Numbered from the stretch's first letter, positions 1-5,948 are shown. The stretch is 7,425 bases of DNA from JAVKSL01 sp039583695 (GCA_039583695.1 JAVKSL010000122.1:1-7425), one strand, 5' to 3'. Numbers and translations: made by a program. Notes: generated by a model not told the origin, from the letters alone.

Positions 1-36
1 AGCCAGAACAATCCGCTGCTCCGGGACGTTCTGGCT
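1..36. repeat. Perfect 9-bp inverted repeat at the left edge
   Basis: AGCCAGAAC (1-9) is the exact reverse complement of GTTCTGGCT (28-36), with 18 bases between them; three more pairs (12-14 with 24-26) could extend the stem. No T-tract follows on either strand, so it does not look like an intrinsic terminator. It could be a protein-binding site, an element end or part of a larger structure cut by the window edge. Bases 37-120 hold nothing I can assign. Confidence 0.4.
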
Positions 37-128
37 GGTGAAGGTGGGTCTACCTAGCCCAGCCCACGTAACTTCGGACTAGTGAACGCGAAGCGGGGCC
101 GCGGAATCCGGTAGCGCCCGTTGCATCC

Positions 129-310
129 TCACCTGACGACGTGGCACCGGCGCAGGCGTCCCAGGCCGAACCGCGGGCGCTGTTCGACAAGCTCCAACTC
201 GATATCGCCTACCAGCCAGGCGAGAACGCCATCGACGTCGCACTCACCCTCTACGATCGCGGCGGCAACGCCGGTGTGCCAGCCCTGGCGGGTAAAGGTT
301 TTCAGGCCTT
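129..310 (+). pseudogene. Probable C-terminal remnant of a serine recombinase
   Basis: The plus frame containing the GTG at 141 reads EPRALFDKLQLDIAYQPGEN followed by AIDVALTLYDRGGNAGVP. This resembles the C-terminal part of large serine recombinases, which often end with a phrase of the type 'LF..L.L.I.Y....' after the zinc-ribbon and coiled-coil region. There is no resolvase catalytic domain, no recombinase domain and no zinc ribbon. The frame is closed by TAA at 69-71 and loses protein-like character after about base 310, so at most the tail of a gene survives. It converges on the toxin gene on the minus strand. The minus-strand frame over the same bases (129-383) reads less like a protein. 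The family assignment is from memory of sequence style and needs a database search. Confidence 0.35.
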
Positions 311-361
311 GGGTAGCAAGAGTGGTCGTTGTTGCTGCTCCCGACGTCTGGAACCCGAACC

Positions 362-760
362 TTACGGTGTGGCGACCGTGCAACGCAGGTCGGGTGCCCG
401 ACTGATGCCACGATCAAGCGTTACGAGCGCGACGTCGAGGAGTTCGGCGAGGGCAACGTAGCTGGCGTCATAGGTGGTCAGGTTCTGGCGAAGCTGCCAG
501 GCTCTAGGCGCCAGGAGTTCGTACGGCCAATGTTCGATCGCCAGGTCGAGCAGGTCGGCATGGGCCTGGGCGGCCTGGTCTGCGGTAATGAGCTTGGCGA
601 GCTCGTGGCGGCGGACGATGTTTGCCGCCTCGAACGGGAGCAGGCTGGGCGCGGCGAGGTCAGCTCCAGTGAGAGCGTTGGTGGCCCAGCGTCCATCGGG
701 TCCTGCGTCGAGCATCAAGGCGACCACGGCGGACGCATCGCAGACGACGCGTGGCCTCAC
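362..760 (-). CDS. vapC: VapC/FitB-type PIN-domain toxin ribonuclease
   Basis: A 132-residue protein of usual VapC length, predicted to be a Mg2+-dependent ribonuclease that cleaves specific RNA (commonly tRNA or rRNA in this family) when freed from its antitoxin. It spans a single PIN domain. The conserved acidic residues are all visible: D8 in VVCDASAVVALML, E44 in LPFEAANIVRR, D98 in TTYDASYVALAE and D116 in LVTLDRG, so the active site looks intact. It starts with GTG at 760-758, and that codon overlaps the TGA of the upstream antitoxin gene by four bases (GTGA). No Shine-Dalgarno sequence precedes it, so translation is probably coupled to the antitoxin. The order antitoxin then toxin in one short operon is typical. 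The RNA target cannot be predicted from sequence. Confidence 0.9.
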   Translation of the reverse strand: MRPRVVCDASAVVALMLDAGPDGRWATNALTGADLAAPSLLPFEAANIVRRHELAKLITADQAAQAHADLLDLAIEHWPYELLAPRAWQLRQNLTTYDASYVALAELLDVALVTLDRGISRAPDLRCTVATP

Positions 761-993
761 CGACGGTCGGCGTCGCGTGCAGCGATGATCGACTTGGCGT
801 CGACTCGGACTCCTGTGGCCTCCACGCGCGCGCGAGCGCGGGCGATGACGTCGCCGACCGCAGGCCGGGAAGCGCTCTCAACGAGCATGCCGCGCAGGTA
901 CTCCTGCAGGGACATCCCGGCGCGAGCAGCGCGCGCCGCCAGCTCGTCCCTCACCTTCTCGGGCACGTCGCGGACGGTTACAGCAACGCTCAT
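757..993 (-). CDS. vapB: VapB/FitA-type ribbon-helix-helix antitoxin
   Basis: A 78-residue protein, the usual size for an antitoxin. Residues about 1-40 (MSVAVTVRDVPEKV, then DELAARAARAGMSLQEYLR) match the FitA-like ribbon-helix-helix pattern: a short beta strand, a helix, a turn at AGMS and a second helix. Such dimers bind the operon's own promoter. Residues 45-78, with the basic helix VIARARARVE, are expected to wrap the toxin and block its active site. The ATG at 993-991 is chosen because the homologous reading begins there and because a near-consensus promoter ends exactly at it. The upstream part of the same open frame (to 1614) is low-quality shadow. The stop overlaps the toxin start by four bases. 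Autorepression by the VapBC complex is inferred from the family. Confidence 0.88.
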   Translation of the reverse strand: MSVAVTVRDVPEKVRDELAARAARAGMSLQEYLRGMLVESASRPAVGDVIARARARVEATGVRVDAKSIIAARDADRR

Positions 994-999
994 GCAGTG

Positions 1000-1008
1000 A
1001 TTATAGCA
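1000..1008 (-). promoter_or_regulatory. Extended -10 promoter of vapBC, probably leaderless
   Basis: Read on the minus strand, bases 1008-1000 are TGCTATAAT: a perfect TATAAT preceded by TGN, the extended -10 form that can work with a poor -35 element. No good -35 hexamer is present at 17 bases. If the last T is position -7, +1 falls on base 993, the A of the antitoxin ATG, giving an mRNA with no leader. No Shine-Dalgarno sequence lies before the ATG, which agrees. Leaderless mRNAs are common in actinobacteria. Confidence 0.65.
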
Positions 1009-1070
1009 GCATCGCCAGCAATGCGGCAGCAGTGGTCTCGCAAGCGGATGCAGGCCACCCTGGGCGGCTG

Positions 1071-1378
1071 TCAGGTGGCCGGACAGTCCTGGGCCCCCAC
1101 ATCGGGCCCAAGATCGGCTATGAACCGGCTCAGGTATCCGGCGAGCACGCTGGGATCGGTGACTTGGCCGCCGGTGAGCAATGTCCTCGCGCCCGCGGGC
1201 TGGCGCGAGGAACGGACATGGACCTTGATCTCGAGGACCGAGTCGCCGTGCCAGAAGCGGACAATCCTCACTTCGAAGACCCCGGCGGCGGTGGCGATGT
1301 TCAAGGCACCGAGACTGGCCAGTTCGGCTGCTTTGACGAGCAGACGTTGCCGAACTGCTGTTGGACTCGGGTGACGGA
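1071..1378 (-). pseudogene. Unrecognised reading-frame remnant downstream of the DHFR-like fragment
   Basis: On the minus strand a frame closing with TGA at 1073-1071 reads like real protein for about 95 residues: RLLVKAAELASLGALNIATA, then GVFEVRIVRFWHGDSVLEIK and GYLSRFIADLGPD. It has balanced composition, alternating hydrophobic patches and no long basic or proline runs, unlike shadow frames. I do not recognise a family. It has no start of its own with a ribosome binding site: it begins abruptly where the DHFR-like reading ends (about 1379), in a different frame. It may be the C-terminal part of another gene joined by deletion or rearrangement. It could also be a chance open frame in GC-rich DNA. 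Confidence 0.35.
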
Positions 1379-1648
1379 CGTGTTGGAGAACACCACCTTT
1401 GGGAGCGGCTTCCAGATCGCGGCCCACTCAAGCATTGAGTCGTCGAGCGATGGATCCTGGTCGGCGGTCTCCCAGTACAGCATCGTCTCGTACAGCCGTC
1501 GTCCCAACAGGTGGACGCCGACCTCTCGTATTTCGTCGGTGACGAAGCGAAAGACCTCCTCGTCGGGCACCGTCCAGTCGAAGCCGCCGTCCGGCCCGAC
1601 GATGTAGCCGTCAAGTGAGACGCCCATCGAATAGGTCACGCTGCGCAT
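1301..1648 (-). pseudogene. RibD-C/dihydrofolate reductase-like family gene, 3'-truncated
   Basis: The first 90 residues match the dihydrofolate reductase family proteins related to the RibD C-terminal domain (YyaP/YwjB-like): MRSVTYSMGVSLDGYIVGPD, DEEVFRFVTDEIREVGVHLLGRR, LYETMLYWETADQD and WKPLPKVVFSNT. Full-length members are about 180-190 residues and continue with an IAIGGATLA-like cofactor-binding segment and a VYPVLVGGG-like segment. Neither is found in any minus-strand frame downstream. After residue 90 (base 1379) the text becomes unrelated and stops at residue 115. The ATG at 1648-1646 has a good Shine-Dalgarno sequence GAGGAAG (1662-1656), seven bases away, and a TATTGT hexamer lies at 1681-1676, so this was once a normal gene start. 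A protein lacking half of the fold and part of the NADPH site is unlikely to be active. Confidence 0.75.
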
Positions 1649-1662
1649 CAGAAGTCTTCCTC

Positions 1663-2009
1663 GGTGACGGGTGCGACAATACGACTGCCGGACGTCGCAG
1701 GACTCGACTCATCGCAGGGCGCGGGCAGGGCAAACGATGTCGGTTACGGCACTAGTCAAGCCGAGTCGTCCTCCTGGGTGAACCCCACCGGACGAATACA
1801 GGGATTGACGGCCAGGCGGCCACCGACGTCGATTGGCTCGGGACCCGCAAGCCGATCTCGTCGTAGTGGCCTTTGCCATCTCGGTCATCTGGAGCGGTGT
1901 CGAGCATCACGCCTCGTGAGGGTCAACCACATCTTCCACGCCGTCGACGTTCGTGAGCCGATCCCTACGGGCAGTACGTCCGGACAGTGTCCGGACGTGA
2001 CAATATCGG
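1663..2009. other. Gene-poor decayed stretch
   Basis: About 350 bases without a convincing gene. On the minus strand two short readings in different frames look protein-like. One (1868-1836) gives HYDEIGLRVPS, similar to the wing/helix phrase of MerR-family regulators. The other ends with TGA at 1758-1756 and reads PIDVGGRLAVNPCIRPVGF, then TQEDDSA. Neither has a start with a ribosome binding site or continues far enough to assign. The right end contains the 23-base inverted repeat described separately. Confidence 0.4.
1976..1998. repeat. Perfect 11-bp inverted repeat, operator-like
   Basis: ACGTCCGGACA (1976-1986) and TGTCCGGACGT (1988-1998) are exact reverse complements around a single central base. 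The short, nearly spacer-free, 23-base dyad looks like an operator for a dimeric repressor, for example of the TetR family, rather than a terminator hairpin. On the minus strand a TATTGT hexamer (2004-1999 region) abuts it. No regulator or intact target gene lies beside it in the window. The site's role is inferred from geometry only. Confidence 0.5.
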
Positions 2010-2013
2010 TGGC

Positions 2014-2430
2014 TCATGCGGGACATCGACAGGCCCTTCGTGTCGATGTCCCAGAGCGTGTGACCGGCCGCCTCCAAAGCAGCGGCAGCGCCATCGCACC
2101 GGTGCACACCGCTGCCAGCGTCACCCCACGGCGGCGACAGGTTGCGTTCGCCTGGGGTAGCTTGCCTGCCTCCGATCTCGGCGCGCACTCCAGCGGCGAG
2201 TGGCCGGTCCTTCCGCCGCCGGGAACGACGAGCAGGTCCGCACGGGGGTATAGCTCACCATCGGCGCACAGGCCCAGCCGTCCGGCGGCGGTCACCTGGC
2301 AGGGCGGGCCGGGGCGGCCGGCGACGACCACCGGTGTGGCCGCGAGCTTCGCTCGGTTGCCGACGGCGTTGGTGAGTACCCCACGATCTCGCGCTGCGGC
2401 CCAGTGCCTCCTGGGGTTGTGAGTGCCCGC
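2014..2430 (-). pseudogene. DJ-1/PfpI (GlxA-like) family pseudogene, frameshifted
   Basis: The minus strand carries the hallmarks of a DJ-1/PfpI-superfamily protein: VLTNAVGNRAKLAATP, TAAGRLGLCADGELYPRADL, then LLVVPGGG, and the nucleophile-elbow motif GVTLAAVCTGAMAL, with the conserved Cys codon at 2106-2104. The reading is broken. Just after the elbow, the expected LL.GRPVTTHWDID phrase is split between two frames (LLWRRPVTRSG in one and TLWDID in the next), which shows a frameshift near 2060-2050. A second break is likely near 2380-2390, where the start of the domain (GPWEV-like) changes frame, and no N-terminal start with a ribosome binding site is visible. The C-terminal third is lost. 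Intact relatives are about 190-230 residues, or longer when fused to an AraC domain. The substrate of the ancestor is unknown. Confidence 0.65.
2020..2052. repeat. Perfect 12-bp inverted repeat with 9-base loop
   Basis: GGGACATCGACA (2020-2031) and TGTCGATGTCCC (2041-2052) are exact reverse complements separated by GGCCCTTCG. The predicted RNA hairpin would be strong on either strand, but no run of T follows on either side, so it is a poor intrinsic terminator. It sits inside the frame-shifted end of the DJ-1 pseudogene, 21 bases from the other dyad. It could be a structural or binding site, or a by-product of the event that broke the gene. Confidence 0.45.
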
Positions 2431-2692
2431 GTCCCCAATGCCCGGACGATTGGGCTGCTCGCCGCAATGAACTGATGCGGCGAACCCCCGGCAGCGCGGG
2501 TGTGCAATGGCGCGTTCGGCTGCTGAGGTTCATCAACGGATCGTGAGCATCGGGTGGGTGCTTGGCGCGCCGATGAACACGGCGTGCACACCTCGGGGCG
2601 GCGGGGGTCCCACCACACCTGCGGAGCCGCCATGAGTCACGAGTCAGGTCCCCTGCCCGCCAGAGGGCTCAACAATCCAGTCAGGACCGCGC
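2431..2692. other. Intergenic region upstream of the metal ATPase
   Basis: No gene is supported here: all six frames give short, low-quality readings. The stretch lies between the broken start of the DJ-1 pseudogene and the metal-responsive promoter. A six-base GGCGGC/GCCGCC pair (2597-2602 and 2626-2631) could form a hairpin, but it has no T-tract. No regulator gene is present, although MerR-type regulators are often encoded beside their targets. Confidence 0.5.
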
Positions 2693-2723
2693 TTGACCTT
2701 CCAGTAGGTGGAAGTACTAAAGA
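2693..2723 (+). promoter_or_regulatory. MerR-family (CueR-like) metal-responsive promoter and operator
   Basis: TTGACC (2693-2698) is a good -35 element. With TAAAGA (2718-2723) as the -10 element the spacer is 19 bases, the over-long spacing that marks promoters activated by DNA distortion by MerR-family proteins. Centred in the spacer is the dyad CTTCCA-GTAGG-TGGAAG (2698-2714), closely resembling CueR operators of the ACCTTCC-N7-GGAAGGT type. Transcription should start near 2730, giving a leader of about 27 bases before the ATPase. The cue is inferred to be Cu(I) or a similar soft metal. The activator is not encoded in the window. Confidence 0.75.
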
Positions 2724-2741
2724 TGGTACCAGAGGTGACCC

Positions 2742-2749
2742 AGAGGAGG
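2742..2749 (+). promoter_or_regulatory. Strong ribosome binding site of the metal ATPase
   Basis: AGAGGAGG ends seven bases before the ATG at 2757 and is close to the full anti-16S complement. It fixes this start over the in-frame ATG two codons later. Confidence 0.8.
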
Positions 2750-2756
2750 CAGCACA

Positions 2757-5291
2757 ATGACTATGACTACCGAGCACCAGGCGAGCGACGGGCCGGCCAC
2801 CGGCTATTGGGCTGAGGAGCTGCCCGACGGCAAGGCCCGGTTCCGGGCCCGGATTGGCGGGTTGCACTGCTCGCTTTGCACCGGGACCATCGAGCGCGCC
2901 CTCGCCCGGCGTGACGGGGTGGCACAGGTGTCGGTGAGCCTCACCCACGAGCAAGCTCTCGTCGACTACGACCCGTCCCGGATCTCGGCCACCGAGCTGG
3001 TCGCCGCCCTTCACGACATTGGCTACCGGATCTCGGATCCGAGAAAGCTGCGCCCCTACGAGGAAGAGGAAGCCGATCTGGTGCGCGAGGGCCGGCGCCT
3101 GTTCGTCGCCATCGGGGCCTCCCTGGCCGCCATCGCGCTGATCGTGAACCTCGTCAACCCCGTCGCCTATGCCATCCCGGTGCTCGTAGGAGCGTTCCTC
3201 CTCGCCGCGGCGTGGCTGGTGCTCGCGGGCCAGGGGGGTCGCAAGGCCCTTGCGGGCACCCTCGGCGCGGCGTCCCTCGGGGGAGCAGCGCTGGCCTGGA
3301 ACGCCACCGGAGCGGCTCGAGGCGTGATCCCGCCAGTGATGGCAGCCCTGGCGGTCTTGGTCACCTCTGGCTTGGCCAAGCACATCTTGGTCATGGCCGC
3401 CCAGAGCCTTCGCCGGGGGATCTTGAACCAGCACGTCATGCTCGAGGCTGGTGCCTTCGCCGGCCTTGCCGGGGGCGCCATCGGCCTCGGCCTGCGCCCG
3501 ACCGGGTACCCGACTGCGGCGTTCTTCGCCGTGTCGGTTCTGGTGGTCAACTACCACATATTCTCCGAGTGGCTGTCGCTGCTGGTGAAGACCCGCAGCT
3601 CCCAAGCCGTCAAACGCTTGTTGGACCTGCAGCCCGACACCGCCCGGGTGATCCGCTCCGGGGCCGAGGTGGAAGTGGCTGTGGGCGACGTGGGTGTCGG
3701 GGAGCTGGTACGGGTCCGCCCCGGCGAGCGGGTGCCCGTCGACGGGGTGGTGACAGAGGGCCACTCGGCGCTCGACCAGTCCCTCGTCACCGGCGAGCCA
3801 GTCCCCGTCGAGGTGGACGCAGGCGCCAAGGTGATCGGCGGCTCGGTCAACACCACCGGGTCGCTGCTTGTCGAGGTCAGCGCGGTGGGCGAGGAGAGCT
3901 TTCTTTCCCAGGTGGTGCGCTCGGTGGAAGACGCCCGAGCGCTCAAGCCCGGCATCTTGCACCTGGTCGATCGGATCCTGCGGGTCTACACCCCCACGGT
4001 GCTGTCGATCTCGGCTCTGGCGCTGGTGGGCTGGCTGGTCGGCAGCTGGGCGGTCACCGGACACGCAGACGTCGAGCGGGCGGTGTTCGCGGCGCTGTCG
4101 GTGCTGGTGATGGGTTACCCCTGCGCTGTGGGGATCGCCGCTCCGCTCTCCATCGTGCGTGGCGCTGGCGAGGCCGCCGACCAGGGGATCTTAATGCGCA
4201 CCGGCGAGGCCTTCCAAGCGTTTCGCCAGGTCACCACGGTGGTGTTCGACAAGACCGGCACGCTCACCGAAGGCCACCCAGCGCTAAGAGAGGTCCTCTC
4301 CGTGCGACCCGGGGCCGAAGACGAGGTCCTTGCCTTGGCGGCTGCCGCCGAGGCCCCCTCGGAGCATCCACTGGCCCGAGCAGTGCTCGAAGCCGCCTTC
4401 GAGCGGGGGCTGTCGTTCCCCTCGGCCACCGACTTCGCCTCGCTTACCGGACGGGGCGTCACCGCCCTGGTCCCAGAGCGCCAGGGGGTCGGGGGCCGCC
4501 AGGTCGTTGGGGACCGCCAGGTGGTCGTGGGCCGGGCGTCGCTGCTCGCCGAGTCAGGGATCAACCCCGGGCCGCTGGCGGGTCGCATGGAGGCCCTGGA
4601 GGCGTCCGGGCGCACCGTGGTTGGCGTCGGTGCCGACGGGCAGATGCTCGGGGCGATCGCCCTCGGCGACGAGCTGCGAGCCGACGCCGCCGAGGCCGTC
4701 GCAGCCCTGAAGAAGGCCGGGGTTACCCCGGTCCTGCTCACCGGCGACAACCCCCGAGTCGCCGCCCAGATGGCCGCCCGGGCGGGCATCGAGGTCGTCC
4801 ACGCCGGGGTGCTCCCCGACCAGAAGGCAGACGTCGTCCGCCAGCTGCAGCGAGAAGGCCGTGTGGCCATGGTGGGCGACGGGATCAACGACGCTCCGGC
4901 CTTGATGCAGGCCGACGTCGGGGTGGCAATGGGCGGGGGCACAGACATCGCAATGGAGTCCGCGGATGTCATCATCTCGAACGCCCAGCTCACCTCGGTG
5001 CTTGCAGCCAGGGAGATCTCTCGGCGCAGCTACCGCAAGACCTGCCAGAACGTCGCCCTCGCCTTCACTTTCAACGGCATCGGCATACCAATCGCGGCTA
5101 CCGGCCTGCTCTACCCGGTGTGGGCCATGGCCGCCATGGCGGTGAGCGTCACCTCGATCTTCGCCAACTCCCTGTGGGGGCGGCCCGAGCTGCTGTTCCA
5201 GGCCCTGCTCAGCGTCGGCCGGCCCCAAGCCCCAGAGGTCCGGCCCGAGCCCCAGAGGCCCGGGAGGAACGCGGCGCCGGAGGTGTGTTGA
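2757..5291 (+). CDS. P1B-type heavy-metal-translocating ATPase (copper-type, YPC variant)
   Basis: A complete 844-residue integral-membrane pump expected to export a soft metal ion, probably Cu(I), using ATP. In order: a heavy-metal-associated domain at about 29-95 with C38-S-L-C41; membrane segments between about 113 and 280; an actuator domain with T345-G-E347; the ion-site helix with Y454-P-C456; the phosphorylation motif D498-KTGT; the P1B signature S535-E-H-P538; TGDN at 662-665; and G707-DGINDAP. The last two membrane helices hold FNGIGIP (772-778) and MAVSVTSIFANS (794-805), like the copper-pump helices. The first Cys of the usual CPC is Tyr, which leaves one membrane Cys. A three-unit six-residue repeat (575-592) interrupts the nucleotide-binding domain, and the tail (819-844) is Pro/Arg-rich and ends in Cys. 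It is controlled by a MerR-type promoter and is alone in its transcription unit. The family is certain; the metal is an inference. Confidence 0.95.
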   Translation: MTMTTEHQASDGPATGYWAEELPDGKARFRARIGGLHCSLCTGTIERALARRDGVAQVSVSLTHEQALVDYDPSRISATELVAALHDIGYRISDPRKLRPYEEEEADLVREGRRLFVAIGASLAAIALIVNLVNPVAYAIPVLVGAFLLAAAWLVLAGQGGRKALAGTLGAASLGGAALAWNATGAARGVIPPVMAALAVLVTSGLAKHILVMAAQSLRRGILNQHVMLEAGAFAGLAGGAIGLGLRPTGYPTAAFFAVSVLVVNYHIFSEWLSLLVKTRSSQAVKRLLDLQPDTARVIRSGAEVEVAVGDVGVGELVRVRPGERVPVDGVVTEGHSALDQSLVTGEPVPVEVDAGAKVIGGSVNTTGSLLVEVSAVGEESFLSQVVRSVEDARALKPGILHLVDRILRVYTPTVLSISALALVGWLVGSWAVTGHADVERAVFAALSVLVMGYPCAVGIAAPLSIVRGAGEAADQGILMRTGEAFQAFRQVTTVVFDKTGTLTEGHPALREVLSVRPGAEDEVLALAAAAEAPSEHPLARAVLEAAFERGLSFPSATDFASLTGRGVTALVPERQGVGGRQVVGDRQVVVGRASLLAESGINPGPLAGRMEALEASGRTVVGVGADGQMLGAIALGDELRADAAEAVAALKKAGVTPVLLTGDNPRVAAQMAARAGIEVVHAGVLPDQKADVVRQLQREGRVAMVGDGINDAPALMQADVGVAMGGGTDIAMESADVIISNAQLTSVLAAREISRRSYRKTCQNVALAFTFNGIGIPIAATGLLYPVWAMAAMAVSVTSIFANSLWGRPELLFQALLSVGRPQAPEVRPEPQRPGRNAAPEVC
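4479..4532 (+). repeat. In-frame 18-bp tandem repeat, three units, within the ATPase
   Basis: Units begin at 4479, 4497 and 4515, each starting CGCCAGG, and encode RQGVGG, RQVVGD and RQVVVG (residues 575-592). Relatives usually have one such strand in the phrase 'GRGV.A.VDGR.V.VGR..L', so two units appear to be extra. Being a multiple of three, the expansion keeps the frame. It lies at the edge of the nucleotide-binding domain. Confidence 0.75.
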
Positions 5292-5377
5292 ACAGCTTGA
5301 GTCACGGCGCCGATCAGGGGTTTGGGCACTCAGGCGGTCACTTATGCAGATCGAAAGGGCGCTCTTGTGCTGGTCAG

Positions 5378-5911
5378 TCAGATCGATCCGCCGGGGCGGA
5401 GGTAGGCGCTGTGTCCCGGCCCGGGTGCCTCGCCGACCGCAGCAGCTGCCGCCTCAGCAGAAAGAGCCACAAACGTGGCGTTGGCCTCGGCGCACCGATC
5501 CGCGCCCGGCGTACGCCAATCAGATGTCACGTCGCCGCGAGAAACCGAGGCGCTCAACTTGAGCGTCCCATCGCCGCCCTTCTCCACCAGCCGCGCCATC
5601 ACCGTGTGCGGCTGGTCCACCAGCACCGGATGCCAGAATGTGGCCGTGCTCTGCCTGGTCAGTGCCCAGGTGTGAGCTATGGCGATTGCAGCCCAGGCCA
5701 TTGCCTCGTCCATGACGGCCAGCACCACGCCGCCATGCACGTAGCTGGGTGCCCCGGAGAAGGCGTCTCCCAGGCTGAACTGGGCGAGCACCACGCCGGC
5801 TTGGTCGTCGTGAACGAAGCTGATTCGCAAGCCGGCAGCGTTGGTGGGCTCGCAGACGAAGCAGTTGGAGGCGAAGCCCCACCGAGCGTTGTCCAGCCGA
5901 TGCAAGCCCAC
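5378..5911 (-). CDS. PaaI-family hotdog-fold thioesterase
   Basis: A 177-residue cytosolic protein of the 4HBT/PaaI family, which hydrolyses acyl- or aryl-CoA thioesters; the true substrate is unknown. The core reads FSGAPSYVHGGVVLAVMDEA, with the family H59-G-G61 turn and the acidic D68-E69 on the central hotdog helix. The N-terminal NCFVCEPTNAAGLRISF (C17, C20) matches the CFGCGP.NP.GL phrase often preceding this domain. The C-terminal 25 residues are Ala/Gly-rich and probably disordered. The start is GTG at 5911-5909; no other start exists before the in-frame stop at 5977-5975. There is no clear Shine-Dalgarno sequence. It is convergent with the ATPase (86 bases apart) and divergent from the NYN-S1 gene (105 bases), so it is probably transcribed alone. 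Confidence 0.88.
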   Translation of the reverse strand: MGLHRLDNARWGFASNCFVCEPTNAAGLRISFVHDDQAGVVLAQFSLGDAFSGAPSYVHGGVVLAVMDEAMAWAAIAIAHTWALTRQSTATFWHPVLVDQPHTVMARLVEKGGDGTLKLSASVSRGDVTSDWRTPGADRCAEANATFVALSAEAAAAAVGEAPGPGHSAYLRPGGSI

Positions 5912-5919
5912 GGGCCGAG

Positions 5920-5948
5920 ACGCTACAGCGCACCCGCTAAGATGACAG
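5920..5948 (-). promoter_or_regulatory. Candidate promoter of the thioesterase gene
   Basis: On the minus strand CTGTCA (four of six matches to TTGACA) is followed after 17 bases by TAGCGT (5925-5920), of the TAnnnT form common in actinobacteria. The predicted start of transcription falls within two or three bases of the GTG start codon, so the mRNA would be almost leaderless, in agreement with the missing ribosome binding site. The match is modest and could be chance. Confidence 0.35.

Noticed and set aside
329..1000. A 223-codon plus-strand frame opposite the toxin-antitoxin pair
   Set aside because: It is antisense to two well-supported genes and has no recognisable domain.
1664..2422. 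A 252-codon plus-strand open frame
   Set aside because: Low-complexity Arg/Ser/Pro text. The minus strand over the same bases carries recognisable DJ-1 family motifs.
2597..2631. GGCGGC/GCCGCC hairpin upstream of the ATPase promoter
   Set aside because: A six-base GC pairing over a 23-base loop is expected by chance in this composition and has no T-tract.
2637..4064. A 475-codon minus-strand open frame opposite the ATPase
   Set aside because: It is rich in Gly, Asp, His and Gln, typical of the antisense of a GC-rich gene, and the plus strand carries an unmistakable P-type ATPase.
4115..5228. Two long minus-strand frames opposite the ATPase C-terminal half
   Set aside because: Ser/Thr/Pro-rich or His/Gly/Asp-rich shadow composition, no domains, and no ribosome binding site.
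5292..5377. Possible terminator between the convergent ATPase and thioesterase genes
   Set aside because: Only short pairings are present (TGAGT/ACTCA at 5298-5302 and 5328-5332, and two CGGCGCCG copies at 5272 and 5305). No strong GC stem with a following T-tract was found on either strand.
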